Assembly: GCA_021323695.1 (NCBI GenBank)
Contig: JAJPKN010000020.1
Location: forward strand, 174,845-238,844
From: Actinomycetota bacterium
Lineage (GTDB): Bacteria > Actinomycetota > Acidimicrobiia > Acidimicrobiales > Palsa-688
DNA length: 64,000 nt
Direction: 5' to 3'
The notes under the pieces are model-generated. The model was not told where the DNA came from. It saw nothing but the letters and a program-made list of their open reading frames with translations, and ran no database searches. Positions 25,032 to 32,994 of this stretch are shown here, one piece after another; position 1 is the stretch's first letter, and each line of letters begins with the position of its first letter. A program made the translations under genes and the position numbers.

Positions 25032-26138
25032 TCACCTGGCCCCCAGGCGAGCACTGGCCCAGTGGGTGAGCTGCCGGGTGGCCCGCCGGGCAGACTGCTT
25101 CAGGCGCCCCAGCCGCAACCCTTCTTCGGGCCAGATCCCCTGAGGCCTGAGCACCATGACCAGCACGAGCGCCACGCCGAAGACGAGCAGGCGGGCCTGG
25201 GCGAACTGGCGGAAGACCTCCGGGAAGGCGACCACCGCTCCCGCGCCCAGCAGCGCCCCCCAGATGCTGCCCATGCCACCCATGGAGACGGCCATGACGA
25301 CCAGCAGCGACTCGTTGAACCCGAAGCTCGGTGGTGCGATCGCGACGAACGCCGAGCCGTAGAACGTCCCGGTGACAGCACCCAGGACGCTGCCTGCCAT
25401 GTAGGCGTATAGCTTGTAGCGGCGGACCTTTATCCCCATGGCGTAGGCAGTGTCTTCGTCCTCCCGTATGGCCAGCCAAGCCCGCCCGAGCCGGGACCGC
25501 CGGGCCCGGTAGCTAACTGCCACGAACAGGACCACCAGCACGAAGAACACGTAGTAGTAACCGGTGGTGCTGGTGATGGTGAGCGGGCCCACCGACAGCG
25601 GCGGGATCCCGTAAATGCCCTCGGGGCCACCCGTCTGGTTGAGGTTGTTCACGATGTTCTGGATGATCTCGCCGAAGCCCAGGGTCACGACCGCCAGGTA
25701 GTCGCTGCGCAGCCGCAGCGTGGGCGTACCGATGAACACCGCTCCCAGCAGGGAGGCAGCGACGGCTACCGGCAGGGTGGCCAGGACGGGCCAGTGGGCG
25801 TCGACGGCCAGCAGGCCGCTGGTGTACGACCCGATGGCAAAGAAGGCAGCGAAGCCGAGGTCGAGCATGCCCGCATAGCCCACGACGAAATTGAGGCCAA
25901 GGGCCAGGCACATCAGGATCTCCACCTGCATGGCCACGCTGGTGACATAGGTGCTGCCCAACGCCAGGGGGAACACGGCGGCGCCGGCCAGGGCCACGGC
26001 GGCCCCGGGGGCAGCGGCCCGCCAGGAACGCACCGGCGACGCCTTGTGGTGGAGCACCGAGAACGCAGGCCTGGCTGCGGCCGGCGCCTCGGGCTCGGCG
26101 CGGGCGGGGCCAGCCAGGCGGCTAGACCCTCTGGCCAA
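25032..26138 (-). CDS. Liv-type ABC permease (LivM-like), second importer
   Basis: 368 residues, a polar leader of about 40 residues then eight to nine membrane spans. Motifs: LALGLNFVVGYAGMLDLG, FIGTPTLRLRSDYLAVVTLG, and the LivM loop RSRLGRAWLAIREDEDTAYAMGIKV split by a few residues. A TTG start overlaps LivH by 17 bases. The leader includes RPAFSVLHHKASP, and a later start cannot be excluded. Forms the channel with LivH. Confidence 0.92.
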   Translation of the reverse strand: MARGSSRLAGPARAEPEAPAAARPAFSVLHHKASPVRSWRAAAPGAAVALAGAAVFPLALGSTYVTSVAMQVEILMCLALGLNFVVGYAGMLDLGFAAFFAIGSYTSGLLAVDAHWPVLATLPVAVAASLLGAVFIGTPTLRLRSDYLAVVTLGFGEIIQNIVNNLNQTGGPEGIYGIPPLSVGPLTITSTTGYYYVFFVLVVLFVAVSYRARRSRLGRAWLAIREDEDTAYAMGIKVRRYKLYAYMAGSVLGAVTGTFYGSAFVAIAPPSFGFNESLLVVMAVSMGGMGSIWGALLGAGAVVAFPEVFRQFAQARLLVFGVALVLVMVLRPQGIWPEEGLRLGRLKQSARRATRQLTHWASARLGAR

Positions 26139-27033
26139 CGCGCTCGCCCAGCAGCCCGGTGGGCCGCAGCCACAAAGTGAGCACCAGTGCCCCGAAGGCG
26201 AACATGAGCGCCCACTGGGCCCCCACCAGCCCGGTGCCCACCGACTCCAAGATGCCGAGCAGGAGGCCTCCGACGGCGGCCCCGGCCACGTTGCCGATAC
26301 CGCCGAGGACGGCCGCGGTGAAGGCCTGAAGCCCGATGGAAAAGCCCATGAGGTAGTTGATCTGGCCGTAGTAGAGGCTGGCGGTCACCGCGGCTGCCCC
26401 GGCGAGGGCTCCCCCAATGAAGAACACGAGCGAGATCACCCGGTCGGTGTTGACCCCCATCAGGGTGGCCGCCACGCGGTCTTGGGCGACGGCCCGCATG
26501 GCGGTCCCGAGCATGGTGTGGTTGACGATGAAATGGACGGCGAGCACCAGCACCGCGGCGGTCAGGACGATGGCCACCTGCAACCAGGTGTAGTGGACCG
26601 ATGCGACATCGAAACCGTTGCCCGGCGGCGTCACCGGGAACGGGAGGTAGTTCGAGCCCCAGCCGGGGGTGTTGAGCACGCCGTTCTCCAGTATCTGGGA
26701 GACGCCGAGGGCGGCGATCATCAACGACAGGACAGCTGCCCTGCGCATGGGCCGGTAGACGAGGCGTTCCGCCACCACGGCCAGCACCCCGGCGGCCAGC
26801 ATGGTCACGACGCCCACCCAGATGACGTTGCCCCAGTTGACCTGGGTGCCGACGGTGACCAGGGCCAGCAGGGTGTAGCTCACGAAGGCCGCCACCATGT
26901 AGAAGTCCCCGTGGGCGAAGTTGATCAGCCGCAAGATCCCGTAGACCATGCTGTAGCCGACAGCTATGAGGGCAAAAAAGGCCCCCAGGAAAAGCCCCGC
27001 AACGATATCGGGTACGACCACGTTCCACGACAT
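26122..27033 (-). CDS. Liv-type ABC permease (LivH-like), second importer
   Basis: 303 residues with about eight spans. ATG with AAGGAG eight bases upstream. Motifs: ALIAVGYSMVYGILRLINFA, GDFYMVAAF, the loop HTMLGTAMRAVAQDRVAATL and LGGIGNVAGAAVGGLLLG. It follows the binding-protein gene by 60 bases and overlaps LivM, in keeping with one operon. Confidence 0.94.
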   Translation of the reverse strand: MSWNVVVPDIVAGLFLGAFFALIAVGYSMVYGILRLINFAHGDFYMVAAFVSYTLLALVTVGTQVNWGNVIWVGVVTMLAAGVLAVVAERLVYRPMRRAAVLSLMIAALGVSQILENGVLNTPGWGSNYLPFPVTPPGNGFDVASVHYTWLQVAIVLTAAVLVLAVHFIVNHTMLGTAMRAVAQDRVAATLMGVNTDRVISLVFFIGGALAGAAAVTASLYYGQINYLMGFSIGLQAFTAAVLGGIGNVAGAAVGGLLLGILESVGTGLVGAQWALMFAFGALVLTLWLRPTGLLGERVGQRV

Positions 27034-27071
27034 CGGCTGGCTCCTTGGCTACAGCATGGTAACGGGCGGCT

Positions 27072-27104
27072 TCATGGTCGGGTCATGGCCCGGTCATGGT
27101 TGCC
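27072..27104. repeat. Three 11-base direct repeats over the binding-protein stop codon
   Basis: TCATGG followed by a G/C-rich five-base tail starts at 27072, 27083 and 27094, an exact 11-base period. The last copy includes the stop codon of the binding-protein gene. It lies in the 60-base gap before livH. It could reflect replication slippage or a regulator/processing site. Confidence 0.5.
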
Positions 27105-28260
27105 TGGGCGCCAGCTTGTACTGGCCTCCTACCACCTCTAGCACCACGAAGTGGGCCCCCAGGCGGGCGCCGTCGGGGGCGAAGTGGACCAGGCCCGTGA
27201 GGCCTTGGAACTGGAGCTTGTGGAGGGCCGCGACCACCTTGGCCGGCGCGAGGCTCTTGGCGGCTTCGGCCGCATGGACCAGGGCGTACACCCCGTCATA
27301 GCCGTAGGCCGAGTAGGGCCCCGGCTGGGCGTGGAAATGCTTGACGTAAGCAGTGTCGAACGCCTTGGCCGCCGGGCCGGTGAGGAAAGACGACAGCACG
27401 GAGATGGTGGCGTAGGTGCCGTTGGCATCAGCCCCCGCGTCCTTGATGAAGGTCGGGTCCACCGACCCGTCGGCGGTCACGAAGGGGATGTTGACGCCGT
27501 CGGTGCGCAGCTGGCGGACGAACTCCGCGGCCTGGGCAAAGTAGCCCGTCCAGTAAACGGCGTCGGCCTTGTCTGCCCTCAAGGTGTTGATGACGGCGGA
27601 AAAATCCTGGGTCGTGTTGGGCACGGCTTGCACGGACACGACTTTCACAGAGGAGTGGGCCAGCCTCTGCTGGGTCAACTGGGCGACGTTGACGGCGTAA
27701 GTGGACTGGTCGTCGGCTATGAGCAACCGCTGGGTGTGCAGGATCTTGGTGAAGAAGTTGGCTGCCTCCTGGGCTTGGAGGGCGCCGCCGGGGTCGATCA
27801 AAAAGACGTTGTGGTAGCCGCCGGCGGTCAAGGTGCTCGAGTTGGCCGCGACCTGGATGTTGGGTATGCCGGCCCGAGCGTAGACGGGCTCGGCCGGTTG
27901 GGCGGCGCTGGAGCAGTAGCCCCCCACCATGGCCTGCACGCCCAGGGACACGAGCTTGTTGGCCGCGTTGACCGAAGTCTGGGGGTCGCAAGCGTCGTCC
28001 TGTTCACGCAGCACGATCTTGTGGCCGAGCACGCCCCCGGCTGCGTTCACGTCCTCGACGGCGAGCAGCTCGCCGTCGTATATCTCGGTGCCGGCCTGAG
28101 CCTCGGCACCGGTCATGGGTTCGGACACCCCGACCAGGTACGTGCCGGAGCTGGCACTGGCTGCCCCGGCGATGGCCGGGAAGGCCACCAACGGGCACCA
28201 GGCGGCTAGCATTAGGGCACTGGCGGCACCCGCCCGCCATGTTGCAGGTCCTGTCCTCAC
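27094..28260 (-). CDS. Liv-type ABC substrate-binding protein, hydroxyproline/proline importer
   Basis: 388 residues from a GTG with AAAGGAGG four to five bases upstream. Signal peptide: basic start (VRTGPATWR), hydrophobic ALMLAAWCPLVAFPAIAG, then ASA. Mature part SSGTYLVGVSEPMTGAEAQA, VGGYCSSAAQPAEPVYARAG, WTGYFAQAAEFVRQL, YGYDGVYALVHA: a type-1 binding fold. First gene of the leftward cluster that runs through livHMGF into the hydroxyproline enzymes, and divergent from PutA, so proline-type ligands are likely. The open frame continues far upstream antisense to PutA and is not real there. Confidence 0.92.
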   Translation of the reverse strand: MRTGPATWRAGAASALMLAAWCPLVAFPAIAGAASASSGTYLVGVSEPMTGAEAQAGTEIYDGELLAVEDVNAAGGVLGHKIVLREQDDACDPQTSVNAANKLVSLGVQAMVGGYCSSAAQPAEPVYARAGIPNIQVAANSSTLTAGGYHNVFLIDPGGALQAQEAANFFTKILHTQRLLIADDQSTYAVNVAQLTQQRLAHSSVKVVSVQAVPNTTQDFSAVINTLRADKADAVYWTGYFAQAAEFVRQLRTDGVNIPFVTADGSVDPTFIKDAGADANGTYATISVLSSFLTGPAAKAFDTAYVKHFHAQPGPYSAYGYDGVYALVHAAEAAKSLAPAKVVAALHKLQFQGLTGLVHFAPDGARLGAHFVVLEVVGGQYKLAPRQP

Positions 28261-28294
28261 TGCTCCTCCTTTCCTGACGGATCGCCAATGGTAC

Positions 28295-28314
28295 CCCTCA
28301 TCGGAGCATGAGGG
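28295..28314. promoter_or_regulatory. Dyad in the putA / transporter divergent region
   Basis: CCCTCAT (28295-28301) and ATGAGGG (28308-28314) form a perfect 7-bp dyad with a 6-base centre. It sits in the 147-base region between the leftward binding-protein gene and rightward putA. A shared operator for proline and hydroxyproline genes is an inference. Confidence 0.45.
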
Positions 28315-28407
28315 CTGGGCAGGAGCGATGGAGACCTGTCCAGTAATAGGGAGCCCGCTCTTGACATATGTAGCAAGCGGCGGGGGGCGTGCGGGCATTG
28401 TAATGAG

Positions 28408-31400
28408 GTGGTGGAGCCGGTGACGGACGACGAGCTGGTTTCTCGTTCTTGCCAGCTGGCGGCGGAGCTGATGGCGGCCGCTCGCTCCCAGGCCGGGCGC
28501 CGGGAGGCGCGCCGCCAGCAGCGGTTGCGCCGCCTGTTGGCCAGCACTTCGGGGGCACGCCAAGTGTTCTTCCTGGCCGACCGGGTCCTGCGCCCGGTGG
28601 ACGCCAGGACGGCGGCCGGCCAGTTGCGCCAGGTCGCCCGAGGCCCGATGGACGGCCTGTCCGCCATCGACGCCTGGTTGTTGAGGTTGGCGGCCCTGGC
28701 CGCGCCGCTCGCCCCTTTCCCCGTGGTACCCCTGGTAGCGGCCCGCGTCCGGCGTGAGACCCGGTCCTTGGTGTTCCCAGCCGAGCCGGCCGCCTTGGGC
28801 AGGAGCCTCCAGCGGCTGCGGGCGAAAGGCAGGCGGCCCAATGTCAACTTGCTGGGGGAGGCCGTGCTGGGCTCGGCCGAGGCCAACCGCCGGGCGGCAG
28901 CGGTCGAGAGGCTGCTGCTGCGCCCCGACGTGGACTGCGTGTCGGTGAAAGTGTCGGCCGTGGCGGCTGGGCTTTCCCTCGTTGACTTCGAAGGGTCGGT
29001 GGCGCGGGTGTGCGAGCCGCTCGGGCGGCTCTACCGGGTGGCGGCTTCCTGCCACCCGCCCAAGCTCGTCAACTTGGACATGGAAGAGCACAGGGACCTC
29101 GACATAACGGTCGAGGCCTTTACCCGTTGCCTGTCGCGCCCCGAGCTGGCCAACTTGACCGCGGGCATTGCCCTGCAGGCTTACCTGCCCGACAGCCACG
29201 GCGCTTTGGGGACCTTGCTGGAGTTCGCCGAGCAGCGGGCCCGCCAGGGGGGTGCGCCGCCACGGGTCAGGCTGGTCAAGGGGGCCAACCTGGCCATGGA
29301 GAAGACCACCGCCGAGCTCGCGTGCTGGCCTCAGGCCCCCTATGCCACCAAGGCCGAGACCGACGCCTCCTTCAAGGCCATGGTGGAGCGGTTGCTCCAG
29401 GCGGCGGCCCAGGGGTGGCTGAGCGTGGGCGTCGCCTCCCACAACCTCTTCGACCTGGCCTTCGCGCTGGTCCTGGCCGAGCACCTCGACGTCCACGTGG
29501 AGGTGGAGATGCTGGCCGGCATGGCTGACGAGCAGGCACTGGCCCTGGCTGCCCGCACGGGCCAAGTGCTGCTGTACACGCCGGTGGTGGCTCGCCGGGA
29601 CTTCCGCAACGCCCTTGCCTACCTCGCCCGCCGGTTGGACGAGAACGCCACCCCGGAAGGGTTCCTGCGCCGCGCGCTCGACTTGGCCCCCGGCAGCCCG
29701 GCCTGGGAGGACCAAGCGGCGGGCTTCGCCGCTGCCGTACGCGCCCGCCACCAAGTCCGGACGGCCCCTTCCCAGCAACAAGACCGCACCCGCCCGGCTA
29801 GCCCCCTGGCCCCCGGCCTGGGCGCGGCCCCCGGCCTCAGTGCGGCCGGCGGTTTCGCCAACGAGCCGGCTACTGACCTGACGGTGGCGGCCAACCGGGC
29901 CTGGGCCCGGGAGGTCCTGCGTTCCCGCCGGCCCAGCCCGCCTCCCCCAGTCAGCTCCCGAGCGGAGGTGGACGCCGCCCTGTCCCTGGCCGCGGGTGCC
30001 GCTGTGGACTGGGAGAAATGGGGGCCGGCCAAGCGGTCGGCCGTCCTCAGCTCGGCCGGCGCGCTCATGGCCAGTGAGCGGGCAGACGCGGTGGCGGCCA
30101 TGGCCACCGAGACGGGCAAGGTGTTCGAGGAAGCCGATGCCGAAGTCTGCGAGGCCATCGATTACGCCCGCTGGTACGGTGCTGGCCCGGCCAGCCTGGC
30201 CTACGTCCTGGGCCAGCTGGACGTGGAGGTCGACAGCCAGCCCTTGGGCACGGTGGTGGTGGCCCCTCCCTGGAACTTCCCGTACGCGATCCCCGCCGGG
30301 GGCACGCTGGCGGCCCTGGCGGCCGGCAACGCGGTCGTCCTCAAGCCTGCTCCCGAGGCCCAGGCCACGGCTGGTGCCCTGGCCCGGCAGTTGCACGCGG
30401 CCGGCGTGGGGGACCACCTCCTCCGGCTCTTGGCCGTGCCCGACGGACCCGTAGGCCAGTACCTGGTTTCTCACCCCGGTGTTGGCGCCGTGGTGCTCAC
30501 CGGTTCGTACCAGACGGCGGCCCGCTTCGCCCGGTGGGCACCGGCCCGGCGCCTCCTGGCCGAGACCAGCGGCAAGAACGCGTTGGTGGTCAGTGCCACG
30601 GCGGACGTGGACCAAGCGGTGCGCGACGTGGTGGCTTCGGCGTTCGGCCATGCCGGCCAAAAGTGCTCAGCCGCCAGCCTGGCGATCGTGGTGGCACCCG
30701 TGCACGACCGGAGCCCGTTCTTGCGCCAGCTGGCAGACGCCGTGCGCAGCCTCCGGGTTGGGCCGTCCACCGACCCAGCCACCCAGGTCGGCCCGATCGT
30801 CGGGCCGTTCACGCCGGCTCTGCGCCAAGCCCTCACCGAGCTCGGCCCGGGGGAGTCGTGGCTGGTCGAGCCAGCCCGGTTGGGGGAGGACGGAACAGGC
30901 CAACTGTGGTCCCCAGGCGTGCGAGTAGGGGTGCGGCCTGGTTCTTGGGCGCACCTGACCGAATGGTTCGGCCCGGTGCTGGGGGTGATGCGGGCGCGTG
31001 ACCTGGAAGAAGCGCTGGCCTGGCAGAACGCCGTACCTTACGGGCTCACCGCCGGGCTTTCGTCCCTCGACCCAGACGAGCACCGCCGGTGGGCCGACGC
31101 CGTGGAGGCAGGCAACCTGTACGTCAACCGGGCCACCACCGGGGCGGTGGTCGGGCGCCAGCCCTTTGGCGGCTGGAAACGTTCCAGCTACGGGCCGACC
31201 GCCAAAGCCGGAGGGCCCAACTACCTGATCGGCTTGCGGCGCTGGCGGGACGCGGCCCCGGGAGGGGCCGGGCTGGGAGAGGCCCAGGCGAGCTACGAGC
31301 GCTGGTGGGAGTCCCATTTTGGCAGGGCCACCGAGCTGGCCGGCCTGGCCTGCGAGGCGAACGAGCTGCGCTACCGTCCCTTTGCCCCCGGTGTGGTGGT

Positions 31401-31854
31401 CCGGGCAGGCGAGGGGGCAAGCGAGGAGGAGCTGCGCAAGGCGGTGGCCCTGAGCAGGCTCACCTCCACTCCGGTGCGCTTTTCGTTGAGCCGTGCCTAC
31501 CCGGGCCTTTCGGGCGCGCCCAGGGTCGTGGAGTCGGACGAGTCGTTTGCCGCTTCCCTGGCTAGCCTGGCCGGCGGGCCGGAGGGGCCTGGCCCCCCGG
31601 GTGGCGTGCCCCGCTTGCGCCTGCTCGGGGAGGTGGAGCCTGCCGTCCTGGCCGCGGCCGCCGAGGCTGGCGTCAGCGTGCTCGACGAGCCCATCTGCTC
31701 CTGCGGCCGCATCGAGCTGGTGCGCTGGCTGCGGGAGCAGGTGGTGACGAGGAGCCTCCACCGCTACGGCGATGTCGTCTACGAGCGGGCCTGGGCGGGC
31801 GCCGGCCTGAGCCGGCTCACGGGCCTGAGCGTTGCCGGCGGTGGGCCAGGGTAA
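28408..31854 (+). CDS. putA: Bifunctional proline dehydrogenase / glutamate-semialdehyde dehydrogenase
   Basis: 1148 residues. Proline dehydrogenase barrel at about 80-430: VDCVSVKVSAVAAG, LVNLDMEEHRDLD, ALQAYLPDSHGAL, VRLVKGANLAMEK. Aldehyde dehydrogenase at about 500-950: VVVAPPWNFPYAIPAGG, LAETSGKNALVV, catalytic Cys753 in GHAGQKCSAAS, and GGWKRSSYGPT. A C-terminal domain of about 190 residues (YERWWESHFGRATELAG to the end) is seen in long PutA forms and may help substrate channelling. No N-terminal DNA-binding domain, so it is not a self-regulator. GTG start; another GTG at 28420 is possible. Converts proline to glutamate using FAD and NAD. Confidence 0.95.
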   Translation: MVEPVTDDELVSRSCQLAAELMAAARSQAGRREARRQQRLRRLLASTSGARQVFFLADRVLRPVDARTAAGQLRQVARGPMDGLSAIDAWLLRLAALAAPLAPFPVVPLVAARVRRETRSLVFPAEPAALGRSLQRLRAKGRRPNVNLLGEAVLGSAEANRRAAAVERLLLRPDVDCVSVKVSAVAAGLSLVDFEGSVARVCEPLGRLYRVAASCHPPKLVNLDMEEHRDLDITVEAFTRCLSRPELANLTAGIALQAYLPDSHGALGTLLEFAEQRARQGGAPPRVRLVKGANLAMEKTTAELACWPQAPYATKAETDASFKAMVERLLQAAAQGWLSVGVASHNLFDLAFALVLAEHLDVHVEVEMLAGMADEQALALAARTGQVLLYTPVVARRDFRNALAYLARRLDENATPEGFLRRALDLAPGSPAWEDQAAGFAAAVRARHQVRTAPSQQQDRTRPASPLAPGLGAAPGLSAAGGFANEPATDLTVAANRAWAREVLRSRRPSPPPPVSSRAEVDAALSLAAGAAVDWEKWGPAKRSAVLSSAGALMASERADAVAAMATETGKVFEEADAEVCEAIDYARWYGAGPASLAYVLGQLDVEVDSQPLGTVVVAPPWNFPYAIPAGGTLAALAAGNAVVLKPAPEAQATAGALARQLHAAGVGDHLLRLLAVPDGPVGQYLVSHPGVGAVVLTGSYQTAARFARWAPARRLLAETSGKNALVVSATADVDQAVRDVVASAFGHAGQKCSAASLAIVVAPVHDRSPFLRQLADAVRSLRVGPSTDPATQVGPIVGPFTPALRQALTELGPGESWLVEPARLGEDGTGQLWSPGVRVGVRPGSWAHLTEWFGPVLGVMRARDLEEALAWQNAVPYGLTAGLSSLDPDEHRRWADAVEAGNLYVNRATTGAVVGRQPFGGWKRSSYGPTAKAGGPNYLIGLRRWRDAAPGGAGLGEAQASYERWWESHFGRATELAGLACEANELRYRPFAPGVVVRAGEGASEEELRKAVALSRLTSTPVRFSLSRAYPGLSGAPRVVESDESFAASLASLAGGPEGPGPPGGVPRLRLLGEVEPAVLAAAAEAGVSVLDEPICSCGRIELVRWLREQVVTRSLHRYGDVVYERAWAGAGLSRLTGLSVAGGGPG

Positions 31855-31864
31855 CCTGCCCCAA

Positions 31865-32839
31865 GTGGCGTACTACGACTTACCCAAGGACGAACTTCGT
31901 AACTATTCACCCGACCTGCCCTGGCCGGCTGACCTCGAGCGGTTCTGGGCGGAGACCCTGGCGGCCAGCCGGGCCCAGGCCTGGCCGGCGTCGTTCGAAA
32001 AGGTCGACACCGGCTTGGTGCTGGTGGACACCTTCGACGTCACCTTCGCCGGCTTCGGTGGGCACCCGGTGCGGGCCTGGCTGCACCTACCGGCCAATGC
32101 CGCCGGCCCGCTGCCGGCGGTCGTCTGCTACCAGGGCTACGGGGGCGGCCGGGGCCTGGCCCATGAGGTGGGCCCCTGGGCCCTCGCCGGCTACGCCAGC
32201 CTGGTCATGGACACCCGGGGCCAGGGCTCAGGGTGGTCCCCGGGCGACACCCCTGACCCGGCTAGCACACCACCGTCGCAGCCCGGCTTTATGACCCGGG
32301 GGATCCTGGACCCCCATGACTACTACTACCGCCGGGTCTACACCGATGCGGTGATGGCTTTCGAGGTGGCCCGTTCCCACCCCATGGTCCAGGCAGACCG
32401 GGTGGCGGTCACAGGTGCCAGCCAGGGTGGCGGCATCAGCCTGGCGGTGGCTGCCCTGGTGCCCGAGGTGTGGGCGGCGATGGTGGACGTGCCTTTCCTG
32501 TGCGACTTCCCGAGGGCCACCGAGGTGACGGCCACGGCCCCCTACAGCGAGATAGTGAGCTACCTGAAAGTCCACCGGGACCACGTGGGGCCGGCGTTCG
32601 CCACCCTGGCCTATTTCGATGCCGCCACCCTGGCGAAGCTGGCCAAGGCACCTGGTCTTTTTTCGGTCGCCCTTATGGACCAGACGTGCCCCCCTTCGAC
32701 CGTCTACGCCGCCTACAACAACTATGGGGGCAGCAAGCAGATGATCGAGTACCCCTTCAACGACCACGAAGGTGGCCAATCGTTCCACCAAGCGGTGCAG
32801 CTCAAGTGGCTGCGGTCCTTGGCTTCCCAGAGGGGCTGA
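31865..32839 (+). CDS. Acetyl xylan esterase (AXE1)-type hydrolase
   Basis: 324 residues from a GTG 11 bases after putA. Alpha/beta hydrolase with the AXE1 layout: oxyanion region YQGYGGGRGLAHE, VMDTRGQGSGWS, nucleophile Ser in VTGASQGGGISL, Asp in ALMDQTCPPSTVY and His in FNDHEGG. This family removes acetyl groups from xylan or cephalosporin C. No signal peptide, so it acts inside the cell on imported oligosaccharides or other esters. It may be read with putA but the roles do not obviously connect. Confidence 0.88.
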   Translation: MAYYDLPKDELRNYSPDLPWPADLERFWAETLAASRAQAWPASFEKVDTGLVLVDTFDVTFAGFGGHPVRAWLHLPANAAGPLPAVVCYQGYGGGRGLAHEVGPWALAGYASLVMDTRGQGSGWSPGDTPDPASTPPSQPGFMTRGILDPHDYYYRRVYTDAVMAFEVARSHPMVQADRVAVTGASQGGGISLAVAALVPEVWAAMVDVPFLCDFPRATEVTATAPYSEIVSYLKVHRDHVGPAFATLAYFDAATLAKLAKAPGLFSVALMDQTCPPSTVYAAYNNYGGSKQMIEYPFNDHEGGQSFHQAVQLKWLRSLASQRG

Positions 32840-32961
32840 TGGCCGGCGGGGGCAGCCAGCCACGAGCCCGGGGCGGGCCTGGAGGGCTGGGCCGGGCTGG
32901 CGCCCACCGGCGCCACCACCCCCACAGCCGCGCCTGGGGCGTCCGGGAGGGGCAACGCTGC

Positions 32962-32979
32962 CCCTTAACCGTCCCTTAA
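32962..32979. promoter_or_regulatory. 11-base-spaced direct repeat before the L,D-transpeptidase
   Basis: CCCTTAA at 32962-32968 and 32973-32979 are 11 bases apart, in an AT-richer patch just upstream of the start. The arrangement resembles boxes bound by OmpR-family regulators such as MtrA or PhoP, which control wall enzymes in actinomycetes. Binding is inferred only. Confidence 0.4.
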
Positions 32980-32994
32980 GGCAGGCGGGCCAGC

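Noticed and set aside
28361..28366. TTGACA as the -35 of putA
   Set aside because: The next -10-like sequence (TGTAAT at 28399) is 32 bases away, far beyond the 16-18 base spacing, so no promoter is called from it.
28261..30660. Long open frame on the minus strand running from the binding-protein gene through most of putA
   Set aside because: It has no start signals and its translation is low-complexity Gly/Arg/His. It is the complement of well-conserved PutA motifs and arises from high GC content. Only the part up to 28260 is kept as the binding protein.
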